Part shown: piece by piece, positions 18,268-25,724 of the stretch
How the letters are laid out: each line of letters begins with the position of its first letter
Position numbering within the stretch: position 1 is the stretch's first letter
Assembly: GCA_964389685.1 (NCBI GenBank)
Contig: CAYMFM010000017.1
Coordinates: forward strand, 1-59,604
DNA: 59,604 bases
Direction of reading: 5' to 3'
From: G020353115 sp964389685
GTDB lineage: Bacteria; Bacteroidota; Bacteroidia; Bacteroidales; VadinHA17
Program-made: the position numbers and the translations under genes
Notes under the pieces: generated by a model
Told to the model about the DNA's origin: nothing
Databases searched by the model: none
Seen by the model: the letters and a program-made list of their open reading frames with translations, nothing else

Positions 18268-18447
18268 TTACCAAATAGGGTAATTTTTCAGAAAATATTT
18301 TGAAGAGCTTGAGTCCGTAATCATATCAGTCCAATCTTTTCCTGTCCTGAAGCTCTTTCCATTATAAAAGGTGCTTATTGCTCCTCTTTCAAATGTATCA
18401 TCTTTTAAATTTAAAACTTTCTGGTATGATAAGTAAATTTCATGCAT
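18268..18447 (-). CDS. small ORF upstream of higBA (59 aa)
   Basis: An open frame of 59 codons starts at an ATG at 18447 and stops 23 bp before higB. The predicted peptide begins MHEIYLSYQKVLNLKDD and contains FYNGKSFRTGKDWTDMI, with ordinary amino-acid composition and codon use. I do not recognise it. It could be a small gene of the toxin locus or the C-terminal remnant of a larger gene. Part of its 3' end has a degraded copy at about 17320-17365, upstream of the HEPN/MNT pair. Confidence 0.35.
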   Translation of the reverse strand: MHEIYLSYQKVLNLKDDTFERGAISTFYNGKSFRTGKDWTDMITDSSSSKYFLKNYPIW

Positions 18448-18484
18448 TATTTTAGCTTTCTGTTAACGGAAACAAAACAACCTG

Positions 18485-19861
18485 ATGCCTGAATCCGGAT
18501 CATTATACACAATTGTTGACATTGAGACGACAGGTGGCAGCTCCCGGAACGACAGGATTACTGAAATAGCAATCTTTGTTCATGATGGGGAAAAGGTCAT
18601 TGACCAGTTTGTGAGCCTCATCAATCCGGAACGAAGCATTCCTTATTTCATTACAGGTCTGACAGGGATCAGCAATGAGATGGTGGCTGACGCACCAAAA
18701 TTTTATGAAATAGCACGGAAAATCGTCGAAATGACCGAAGGGAAGATCTTCGTTGCTCACAATGCCGGTTTCGATTATCACTTTATCCGCCAGGAGTTTA
18801 AAAGCCTCGGGTATCGTTTCAAACGTGATATCCTGTGCACCCTGAAACTCAGCAGGAGACTTATACCGGGACTTCGATCATACAGCCTCGGCAATTTATG
18901 CGAAGAAATAAACATAAAAATCAATCATCGGCACCGTGCCAGGGGAGATGCTGAGGCAACCGTAAAGCTCTTTGAAATGCTGCTCTCCCTCGATGACGGA
19001 TCATTGTCTTTTGGTAAAAAACCGCTACTGTCCGGTCTTAATCCTTCGCTTGATCCGGAAATTATTTCCGCCCTGCCGGAAGAAGCGGGGATCTACTATT
19101 TCTACGATGAAGATCAGGAGGTGATCTATATCGGTAAGAGCAGGAATATCCATCAACGGGTGCTATCTCATCTTGCAAACCATTCATCAAAAAGGGCTAT
19201 TGAGATGAAAGATCGGATCACCGATATCGGGTATGAACTGACAGGTAATGAGCTGATCGCCCTGATCCGTGAATCGTATGAGATCAAAAAGATCAAACCG
19301 GTGTATAACCGATCGCAGCGAAGAACCTCCTTCTTTTATGGGATATATTCACATCAGGACGTCCGCGGATACATCTGTTTCTCGGTGGAGAAAAATTCAT
19401 CGTGTGAAACACCCCTGACCTGCTTCTCATCCTTGGAGAGAGCAAAAAAACACATGGAAAAGTTGCTGGATGACCATCAACTCTGCCAGAAACTTACGGG
19501 CTTATATGAGAGCCGGGGAGCTTGCTTTCACCGGCAAATAGGGCTGTGCCATGGAGCCTGTATTGGAGAGGAACCCGTCAGTGAGTATAACGAAAGGGCA
19601 ATAAAAGCACTGGAAACATTCAATTACATGCATGAGAATTTCTTCATCATTGATTCCGGAAGAAACGAGGAGGAAAGAGCGGTTGTCAAAATCAAAAATG
19701 GAAAATTCTGTGGATACGGCTATATCGAAATTCAGGATATCGGTTTTGGATTGGACACCTTTCACGATTGCATCATTTCCCATCAGGATAACCGGGATAT
19801 CCAGCAGATCATCAAAAGCTACCTTAAGAAAAAGAGGGTGGAAAAAATCCTGGCTTTTTAA
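18485..19861 (+). CDS. DEDDh exonuclease / GIY-YIG nuclease fusion (Cho/UvrC-like)
   Basis: A 458-residue fusion. Residues 1-175 form a DnaQ-like 3'-5' exonuclease with DIETTG (Exo I, Asp12/Glu14), HNAGFDYHFIRQEF (Exo II) and HRARGDAEAT (Exo III, with the catalytic His and Asp). Residues about 195-290 form a GIY-YIG endonuclease domain (EAGIYYFYDEDQEVIYIGKS...). A UvrC-like Cys segment (CFHRQIGLCHGACIGE) follows at about 350. This arrangement is known from bacterial proteins thought to act in DNA repair, resembling the UvrC homolog Cho joined to the polymerase III epsilon exonuclease. It stands alone, next to the toxin-antitoxin patch, and converges on the transhydrogenase operon. Confidence 0.9.
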   Translation: MPESGSLYTIVDIETTGGSSRNDRITEIAIFVHDGEKVIDQFVSLINPERSIPYFITGLTGISNEMVADAPKFYEIARKIVEMTEGKIFVAHNAGFDYHFIRQEFKSLGYRFKRDILCTLKLSRRLIPGLRSYSLGNLCEEINIKINHRHRARGDAEATVKLFEMLLSLDDGSLSFGKKPLLSGLNPSLDPEIISALPEEAGIYYFYDEDQEVIYIGKSRNIHQRVLSHLANHSSKRAIEMKDRITDIGYELTGNELIALIRESYEIKKIKPVYNRSQRRTSFFYGIYSHQDVRGYICFSVEKNSSCETPLTCFSSLERAKKHMEKLLDDHQLCQKLTGLYESRGACFHRQIGLCHGACIGEEPVSEYNERAIKALETFNYMHENFFIIDSGRNEEERAVVKIKNGKFCGYGYIEIQDIGFGLDTFHDCIISHQDNRDIQQIIKSYLKKKRVEKILAF

Positions 19862-20073
19862 TCTCCAGCACTGGAAAACGGCATCAGGTAGGTCAAATGC
19901 GACCCGCTCCTGACAAAGGCCTGCCTGCAATGTATTTTTTCAGTATTTAGGTAACAGGATTTTATTTTCTATTTCAAATCGTAATCATCTTTTAAATGAG
20001 TTAATTCTAATAATCCTTACTAGTTAGAGGATGAATTGTAAAAGAAATCCTGGTAAGGATTCAATAATGAATA

Positions 20074-20118
20074 ACCCGGTACAAGCCCTGAAGGAACTGT
20101 CAGGGCTTAGTGCCGGGT
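20074..20118. repeat. long imperfect hairpin in convergent intergenic region
   Basis: ACCCGGTACAAGCCCTGA pairs with TCAGGGCTTAGTGCCGGGT around an 8-nt loop. No T-run follows. The 449-bp gap 19862-20310 between two convergent genes holds no gene; it is filled with such palindromes, including this one, the CCTGCCTGC hairpin at 20151-20170, AACCCC/GGGTT and ACCACCGG/CCGGTGGT at about 20241-20262. They are probably Bacteroidota intergenic repeats that may also act as terminators. Confidence 0.6.
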
Positions 20119-20150
20119 ATAGGGATAATAATATATACCAACCCTGAATG

Positions 20151-20170
20151 CCTGCCTGCTGGCAGGCAGG
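20151..20170. repeat. CCTGCC/GGCAGG hairpin, family member 1
   Basis: CCTGCCTGC and GCAGGCAGG form a perfect 9-bp stem with a 2-nt centre. Related hairpins with the same CCTGCC/GGCAGG core occur at 34912-34930, 35012-35028 and 53918-53934. Confidence 0.6.
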
Positions 20171-20310
20171 GGGTTGAATAATTACTATTTGATGATTTAT
20201 ATTCAACCCCTTTAGGGTTGTTAATCATCCATTACAAAGCACCACCGGTTAACACCGGTGGTTATTCACAATTTTACCCCTATCCGGGGTATTGAGTTGA
20301 ATGAAAATTT

Positions 20311-21732
20311 CTACAGGCTTTTAATCTCCTGAATCAGTTTCTGAATGGAGTCCTTGGCATTTCCGAAGAACATGCGCGTTTTATCGTGGTAAAAGAGGTT
20401 GTTTTCAATCGCAGCATACCCCATGCCCATCCCCCGTTTCATCACGATAATGTTTTTCGCATCCTGAGCTTTGATGATTGGCATTCCGTAAATCGGGCTT
20501 GATGGATCTTCTTCCGCAGCCGGATTTACCACATCATTTGCCCCGATAACGACCACAACATCGGTGTTTGGAAGATCGGGATTGATCGTGTCCATCTCAA
20601 CCAGCTTCTCATAGGGCACTTCAGCTTCAGCCAGCAGGACATTCATATGTCCCGGCATTCTTCCGGCAACCGGATGGATTGCAAATTTTACATCAACCCC
20701 TTTGTCCTCGAGAAGGAGTGCCATCTCATTGCAGACATGCTGAGCCTGAGCAACCGCCAGGCCGTATCCGGGGACAATCACAACTTTTTGAGAATAACTG
20801 AGCAAAACAGCAGCATCGCTGACAGTTATCTCCTTCATAGTACCTGCTGTTTTTTCCGCTGCTGCTCCACCCCCACCAAATGCTCCGACAATGACATTCA
20901 GTAAAGAACGGTTCATGGCCCTGCACATCAAAATGGTAAGTATAGTACCTGCCGAACCGACAAAAATACCTCCCAGTATCATGGCTTGATTCTGATAAAT
21001 AAACCCGGCTAATGCCGCAGCAATTCCCGTGAAGGAATTCAACAGGGATATGACTACTGGCATATCTGCACCACCAATCGGCATCACAAACATCACACCG
21101 TAAACCAGGGTGAATGCAAGCAACAGATAGAGAAGCACTGCCTCAACATCCGGATTCACATCTCCCAAGAGAAGAAACAGCACCAGGAAAATGATGATCA
21201 GCAGAAGCACTCCATTGACATACTTCATGAATGGGGCAAAAATATCTCCCACCTTCCCATCCAGTTTTCCGTAGGCAATCATGCTGCCACTAAAAGCTAC
21301 TCCACCGATTACCAGGCTGAGAAGTGTTACCAGCAGGGATTGATTTGCAGGATTGGTGTATTCCATCAGTGCTACCAGCGCAGAAGCCGCTCCACCGGTC
21401 GCATTAAAAAAGGAGACCAGCTGAGGCATGGCTGTCATCTGAACCCTCCTGGCAATAACCGCCCCCAGCACGGTTCCGATACCGACCGTAATCACAATGA
21501 TGATGATATTGACAAATCCGATATTCGCTCCGCTACTGTCACGATGAAGCACAATGGTTGTCACCATGGCAAGCAACATACCGAATGCAGCCCAAAGGTT
21601 TCCCCGCTTTGCCGTATCGGGATGGCTCAACAATTTCAAGCCGATGATAAAACAAACAGCAGCTACCAGGTAACTGAATTCAAGAATGATCTCACCCCGT
21701 GTAATACCGGCTTCGTGAAGATAGGATTCCAT
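20311..21732 (-). CDS. pntB: NAD(P) transhydrogenase subunit beta
   Basis: Integral membrane subunit of the proton-translocating transhydrogenase, 473 residues. About 8-9 transmembrane helices fill residues 15-265, followed by the NADP(H)-binding domain III with VVIVPGYGLAVAQAQHVCNE, HPVAGRMPGHMNVLLAEA and VVVIGANDVVNPAA. The complete enzyme uses proton-motive force to reduce NADP+ with NADH. It is the last gene of the three-gene pnt operon; the gap to the upstream subunit gene is 9 bp. Confidence 0.96.
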   Translation of the reverse strand: MESYLHEAGITRGEIILEFSYLVAAVCFIIGLKLLSHPDTAKRGNLWAAFGMLLAMVTTIVLHRDSSGANIGFVNIIIIVITVGIGTVLGAVIARRVQMTAMPQLVSFFNATGGAASALVALMEYTNPANQSLLVTLLSLVIGGVAFSGSMIAYGKLDGKVGDIFAPFMKYVNGVLLLIIIFLVLFLLLGDVNPDVEAVLLYLLLAFTLVYGVMFVMPIGGADMPVVISLLNSFTGIAAALAGFIYQNQAMILGGIFVGSAGTILTILMCRAMNRSLLNVIVGAFGGGGAAAEKTAGTMKEITVSDAAVLLSYSQKVVIVPGYGLAVAQAQHVCNEMALLLEDKGVDVKFAIHPVAGRMPGHMNVLLAEAEVPYEKLVEMDTINPDLPNTDVVVVIGANDVVNPAAEEDPSSPIYGMPIIKAQDAKNIIVMKRGMGMGYAAIENNLFYHDKTRMFFGNAKDSIQKLIQEIKSL

Positions 21733-21741
21733 GATGATTTT

Positions 21742-22056
21742 CTAATGTTTCTTTTTACGGAACATCTCCAGCATCCGGTCAGTGACAACAAATCCTCCGG
21801 CTACATTCAGTGTCCCAAATAAAACGGCAAGTATTCCCAGGACAAGATTCAGGGTTATCCGGCTGGTATCGGCATGCCCGACCAGGATGATCCCACCGAT
21901 GATGATAATGCCACTGATGGCATTTGCACCTGACATCAGCGGAGTATGCAAAACAGATGGGACATTTGAAATGACTTCTATTCCGAGAAATATGGACAAC
22001 ACGATAATGAAAATGGCTGCCCTGTTATCAAATAAAATTTGAAGGATATTCTCCAT
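21742..22056 (-). CDS. pntAB: NAD(P) transhydrogenase subunit alpha 2 (membrane part)
   Basis: Small membrane subunit (104 residues) carrying the first three or four transmembrane helices of domain II, with the family segment IFLGIEVISNVPSVLHTPLMSGANAISGI (given here as residues about 22-50). A GTG at 22062 could also start translation, directly after the upstream stop codon, but the ATG at 22056 (MENILQILFD) fits the usual N-terminus better. The split of alpha into two chains is typical of many bacteria. It is translated together with its neighbours, with almost no spacing. Confidence 0.94.
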   Translation of the reverse strand: MENILQILFDNRAAIFIIVLSIFLGIEVISNVPSVLHTPLMSGANAISGIIIIGGIILVGHADTSRITLNLVLGILAVLFGTLNVAGGFVVTDRMLEMFRKKKH

Positions 22057-22062
22057 GGTCAC

Positions 22063-23178
22063 TTACTTTATTAATGCATTGATCCGGTCATTGATCACTT
22101 TCCCTTCATGGGTAATACAGGTGCTACTGATGATCTCATCTTCAAAATCCAAATTGAGCTTACCATCCGGGGTAATCAGGACCTTAAGAAAATTCAGCAA
22201 ATTCTTTCCAAACATGCGGCTGGCATCAACGGGCATGGTGGAAGGATAATTCGATTTACCGATGATCCTGACCCGGTTATGAAAGACCGTCTTATCATTG
22301 ACTGTTAACTCACAATTTCCACCGGATGATGCGGCAAGATCGATAATTACTGAGCCCGGTTCCATTGCTTCAACCGTTTCCTTCCGGATAAGCAGCGGTG
22401 CTTTTTTACCGGGGATCTGTGCCGTACAGATGATCACCTTGGCTTTTTTAGCATGGTTATGGATCAACTGTTTCTGTTTTTGCACAAAATCTTCTGTTTG
22501 CTGGACAGCATATCCACCGGCGGATGAATCTTCCCTGGCTCCTTCGACTTCAATAAATTTACCACCCAGGCTCATGACCTCTTCTTTTACTGCTGACCTG
22601 ACATCAAAAACTTCCACAACAGCGCCCAGTTTACGGGCAGTGGCAAGAGCCTGCAAACCGGCAACCCCTGCACCAAGAATCAACACTTTTGCCGGTTTTA
22701 TTGTCCCAGATGCTGTCATGAACATGGGAAAGAAACTGGGTAACTTGGTCGCTGCCTCCAACACAGCCTTGTACCCGGCAATGGTAGCCATGGATGAGAG
22801 AATATCCATCGATTGCGCCCGGCTTGACCGGGTAATCATGTCCATGCTGAATGAGGTGATGTTCATCTCTTTTGCCTTGTTCACCAACTCTTTCCGGTAG
22901 AGTGGATTAAAGATGGCAACATAAATCTTACCCTCTATAAGTTCATCAAACTCCGGGGCATTAATTTTTATTAAAATGTCAGACTGTTCAAGAATTTTCT
23001 CTTTAACATTTATTCTTGCACCTACCGAAACATACTCTTCATTTTCCACGCAAGAGGTATTTCCGGCTTCCGATTCAACCATGACCTCCACCCCCATTTT
23101 TATCAGTTCATCCACACTCTCCGGGAGAAGCGCAACCCTATTTTCTGCTTCAGGTTCCTTTAATATACCTACTACCAT
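22063..23178 (-). CDS. pntAA: NAD(P) transhydrogenase subunit alpha 1 (NAD-binding)
   Basis: Soluble NAD(H)-binding domain I of the transhydrogenase, 371 residues from the ATG at 23178 (MVVGILKEPEAENRVALLPE, the usual family N-terminus; the 28 codons upstream to 23262 overlap the promoter). The alanine dehydrogenase-like Rossmann segment GAGVAGLQALATARKLG, the loop EVFDVRSAVKEEVMSLGGKF and the PGKKAPLLI segment are all present. It is the first gene of the operon and is divergent from the hydrogenase-like operon beginning at 23344. Confidence 0.95.
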   Translation of the reverse strand: MVVGILKEPEAENRVALLPESVDELIKMGVEVMVESEAGNTSCVENEEYVSVGARINVKEKILEQSDILIKINAPEFDELIEGKIYVAIFNPLYRKELVNKAKEMNITSFSMDMITRSSRAQSMDILSSMATIAGYKAVLEAATKLPSFFPMFMTASGTIKPAKVLILGAGVAGLQALATARKLGAVVEVFDVRSAVKEEVMSLGGKFIEVEGAREDSSAGGYAVQQTEDFVQKQKQLIHNHAKKAKVIICTAQIPGKKAPLLIRKETVEAMEPGSVIIDLAASSGGNCELTVNDKTVFHNRVRIIGKSNYPSTMPVDASRMFGKNLLNFLKVLITPDGKLNLDFEDEIISSTCITHEGKVINDRINALIK

Positions 23179-23199
23179 TTTCTCTGATTTTTGAGGTGA

Positions 23200-23229
23200 C
23201 AAAGTTAATGTATTTTTATTCCCCAACAA
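23200..23229 (-). promoter_or_regulatory. Bacteroidota promoter of the pnt operon
   Basis: On the minus strand TTG (23229-23227) is followed after 19 nt by TAACTTTG (23207-23200), an exact match to the -33/-7 spacing of the Bacteroidota primary sigma factor. The -7 box lies 21 nt before the pntAA start chosen here and supports that start. Confidence 0.7.
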
Positions 23230-23343
23230 GGGAAGCCTGCAATCGTACCGGGTCCGGATCATTCAGGTTAAAACACCAGCAATGTTTTATAACAGGTTCG
23301 GATTTATATAGTTTTTTATATATTTAAATACGAACTATGAAAC

Positions 23344-23826
23344 TTGTTTGATGTGGAAAATATAGAATTGATACTAAAAGAATTCAATGGATGCGACACG
23401 AGTAATCTTATTCCAATATTGCACGCTGTCCAGAAAGAGTTAGGATATTTATCACCGGAGTCAGTCGATGCAATTGCCAAACACCTGAGAATTTCAAAAA
23501 GTCATATTTTCGGTGTTGCCAGTTTTTATTCACAATTCAAGTTCCATCCATCCGGCCGACATATAATTAAAATCTGTCTTGGAACGGCATGTCATGTTCG
23601 GGGAGCACAGATCATTGCTGAAGAATTCGAACGCGAATTGGGAATAAAAGCAGGGGAGACCACTGAAGATCTCGAGTTTTCACTTGAAACCGTTAATTGT
23701 CTTGGAGCATGTGCCCTCGGTCCGGTAGTGGTTGTAGATGATAAATACCATGGACAGATGAATGTGGGAAAAACCCATGCCCTCCTGGAAAAATTGCAGG
23801 GAAAAACTGAACAGACAGAGTCATGA
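23344..23826 (+). CDS. HydC/NuoE-like [2Fe-2S] subunit
   Basis: Thioredoxin-fold [2Fe-2S] protein of the NuoE/HydC family, 160 residues. The four cluster ligands are Cys78, Cys83, Cys119 and Cys123 (CLGTACHVRG and CLGACALGP). The N-terminal helical part has the typical LIPILHAVQKELGYLSPES and ASFYSQFKF. No ATG is in frame: TTG at 23344 or GTG at 23353 must be used; the GTG gives a more usual N-terminus. Its stop overlaps the next ATG by 4 bp. In bifurcating enzymes this subunit passes electrons between the flavin subunit and the iron-sulfur relay. It opens a five-gene operon (23344-30526). Confidence 0.92.
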   Translation: MFDVENIELILKEFNGCDTSNLIPILHAVQKELGYLSPESVDAIAKHLRISKSHIFGVASFYSQFKFHPSGRHIIKICLGTACHVRGAQIIAEEFERELGIKAGETTEDLEFSLETVNCLGACALGPVVVVDDKYHGQMNVGKTHALLEKLQGKTEQTES

Positions 23827-25694
23827 AAAAAATCAAATCCGTTACAGAATTAGAAGTTCTGAGGAGTAAGATTGCAAGCAGCCGTAATCCGGAAGATCAG
23901 TGTATCTCTATCTGCTGTGGTACCGGCTGCAGGGCTTATGGAGCTGATGAAGTGGCAGATGAATTTATTAGGGTAAGGAACAAATTGGGTCTGAAAGACA
24001 AATTAGAAATAAAAAAAACGGGGTGTCATGGGTTCTGCGAGAGAGGTCCATTGGTGGTTATACACCCTGAAGAAATTTTTTATCAGCATATCACCAAGGA
24101 TGATGCTCAGGAAATTATTCAGAAAACCGTACTGGAAGGTGAGGTGATCAGTAAATTCCTCTATTTTGATCCCAAAGAGAGGAAAAAAATAGTATCTGAG
24201 TATGAGATTCCCTTTTATAAATATCAGCAAAGGAAAGTATTTAAGAACAATGGGGTAATTGATCCAACACAAATCAATGATTATTTTGCGGTTGGGGGTT
24301 ATTCCGCGTTGGCCCGGGTTCTGTCGGAAATGTCTCCGGATGAGGTCATTGAAGAAATCAAAAAATCGGGACTGCGGGGTCGTGGTGGAGCGGGTTTCCC
24401 AACCGGTATCAAATGGGAGTTACTGGCGAATCAACCCAACCGAAGTATAAAATACCTGGTATGTAATGGAGATGAAGGAGATCCTGGTGCATACATGGAC
24501 CGTAGTGTCCTTGAAGGGAATCCACAAAGTATTTTTGAAGGGATGTTGATCGGTGCATATGCCACCGGATCCAATCAGGGGATGATTTATGTGCGAACCG
24601 AATATCCGTTGGCAATTAAACATTTAACGATTGCTCTGGATCAGGCAAGGAAACTTGGGCTGCTTGGAAAAAATATTCTTGGAACAGAATTATCGTTTGA
24701 TATACGACTGATCGAGGGGGCCGGTGCATTTGTTTGCGGAGAAGAAACAGCAATGATCCAGAGTATAGAAGGCAATAGAAGTGTACCTGTAACAAGACCT
24801 CCTTTCCCGGTAGAAAAAGGAATCAATGGGAGTCCTACAGCTATAAATAACGTCGAAACATGGGCGAATATACCCATCATTATCAGGGAAGGTGCAGAAA
24901 ATTTCGCAAAAATCGGGACAAAGAAGAGCAAGGGAACAAAAATATTCAGCCTTGTTGGTAAAATAAAGAATACCGGTCTCGTGGAGGTCCCGATGGGGAT
25001 CACACTGAAAGAAATTGTGGATGTAATTGGCGGAGGACCATCCGGAAGGGCAAAGATTAAAGCTGTACAAACAGGTGGACCATCTGGTGGATGTATTCCG
25101 GTCGACAAGTTTGACCTTACCATTGATTATGAAAGTCTGACAGAGGCAGGATCAATGATGGGTTCAGGCGGATTAATCGTAATGGATGAACATACCTGTA
25201 TGGTTGATGTAGTCAGATTCTTTCTGCAATTCACCAGTGAAGAAAGCTGTGGAAAATGCACACCCTGCCGGATAGGTACCAGGCAAATGCTTGCAATACT
25301 GAATAAAATCATTTCAGGGAATGGGGAAGCAGAAGATCTGGTAAAACTTGAGGAACTGGCATACATTGTAAAGAGCGGATCCCTGTGTGGGTTGGGTCAG
25401 ACTGCACCCAACCCGGTGCTTACCGCTCTCCGGTATTTCAGGGAAGAGTTTGAAACTCATGTAATCGACAAACGATGTCCTGCCGCCGTTTGTCGTGACC
25501 TGGTCGAATATCGTGTAATTCCAGTAAAATGTACAGGGTGCCAGCGGTGCGTAGCCGTATGTCCAACAGGTGCAATTACCGGTCCCCGTGCCAAACCACA
25601 TAATCTCGATCCAGAAAAATGTATCAAGTGCCGTGCCTGTTATGAAATTTGCCGTTTTGATGCCATTGCCGGAGATGCTATTGTTATTGAATAA
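23823..25694 (+). CDS. HydB/NuoF-like NADH-binding flavoprotein with extra ferredoxin domain
   Basis: A 623-residue FMN/NADH subunit. Domains in order: an N-terminal thioredoxin-like [2Fe-2S] unit (Cys31, Cys36, Cys68, Cys72); the NuoF core with RGRGGAGFPTG for NADH and NGDEGDPGAYMDR for FMN; the [4Fe-4S] site ESCGKCTPCR...SLCGLG; and a C-terminal two-cluster ferredoxin (CTGCQRCVAVCP, CIKCRACYEIC). This is the HydB layout of electron-bifurcating hydrogenases, not that of respiratory NuoF, which lacks both end domains. HydB-type flavins are where NADH and ferredoxin electrons are joined or split. The gene overlaps the previous one by 4 bp and is followed after 30 bp by the NuoG-like subunit. 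Confidence 0.93.
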   Translation: MKKIKSVTELEVLRSKIASSRNPEDQCISICCGTGCRAYGADEVADEFIRVRNKLGLKDKLEIKKTGCHGFCERGPLVVIHPEEIFYQHITKDDAQEIIQKTVLEGEVISKFLYFDPKERKKIVSEYEIPFYKYQQRKVFKNNGVIDPTQINDYFAVGGYSALARVLSEMSPDEVIEEIKKSGLRGRGGAGFPTGIKWELLANQPNRSIKYLVCNGDEGDPGAYMDRSVLEGNPQSIFEGMLIGAYATGSNQGMIYVRTEYPLAIKHLTIALDQARKLGLLGKNILGTELSFDIRLIEGAGAFVCGEETAMIQSIEGNRSVPVTRPPFPVEKGINGSPTAINNVETWANIPIIIREGAENFAKIGTKKSKGTKIFSLVGKIKNTGLVEVPMGITLKEIVDVIGGGPSGRAKIKAVQTGGPSGGCIPVDKFDLTIDYESLTEAGSMMGSGGLIVMDEHTCMVDVVRFFLQFTSEESCGKCTPCRIGTRQMLAILNKIISGNGEAEDLVKLEELAYIVKSGSLCGLGQTAPNPVLTALRYFREEFETHVIDKRCPAAVCRDLVEYRVIPVKCTGCQRCVAVCPTGAITGPRAKPHNLDPEKCIKCRACYEICRFDAIAGDAIVIE

Positions 25695-25724
25695 ATTATT
25701 TTAGTTACGTTATCAAGCTGATCA

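Noticed and set aside
19862..20310. CRISPR array or tRNA cluster in the palindrome-rich gap
   Set aside because: The palindromes differ from one another and are not regularly spaced; no tRNA cloverleaf or TTCRANYC-type loop was found.
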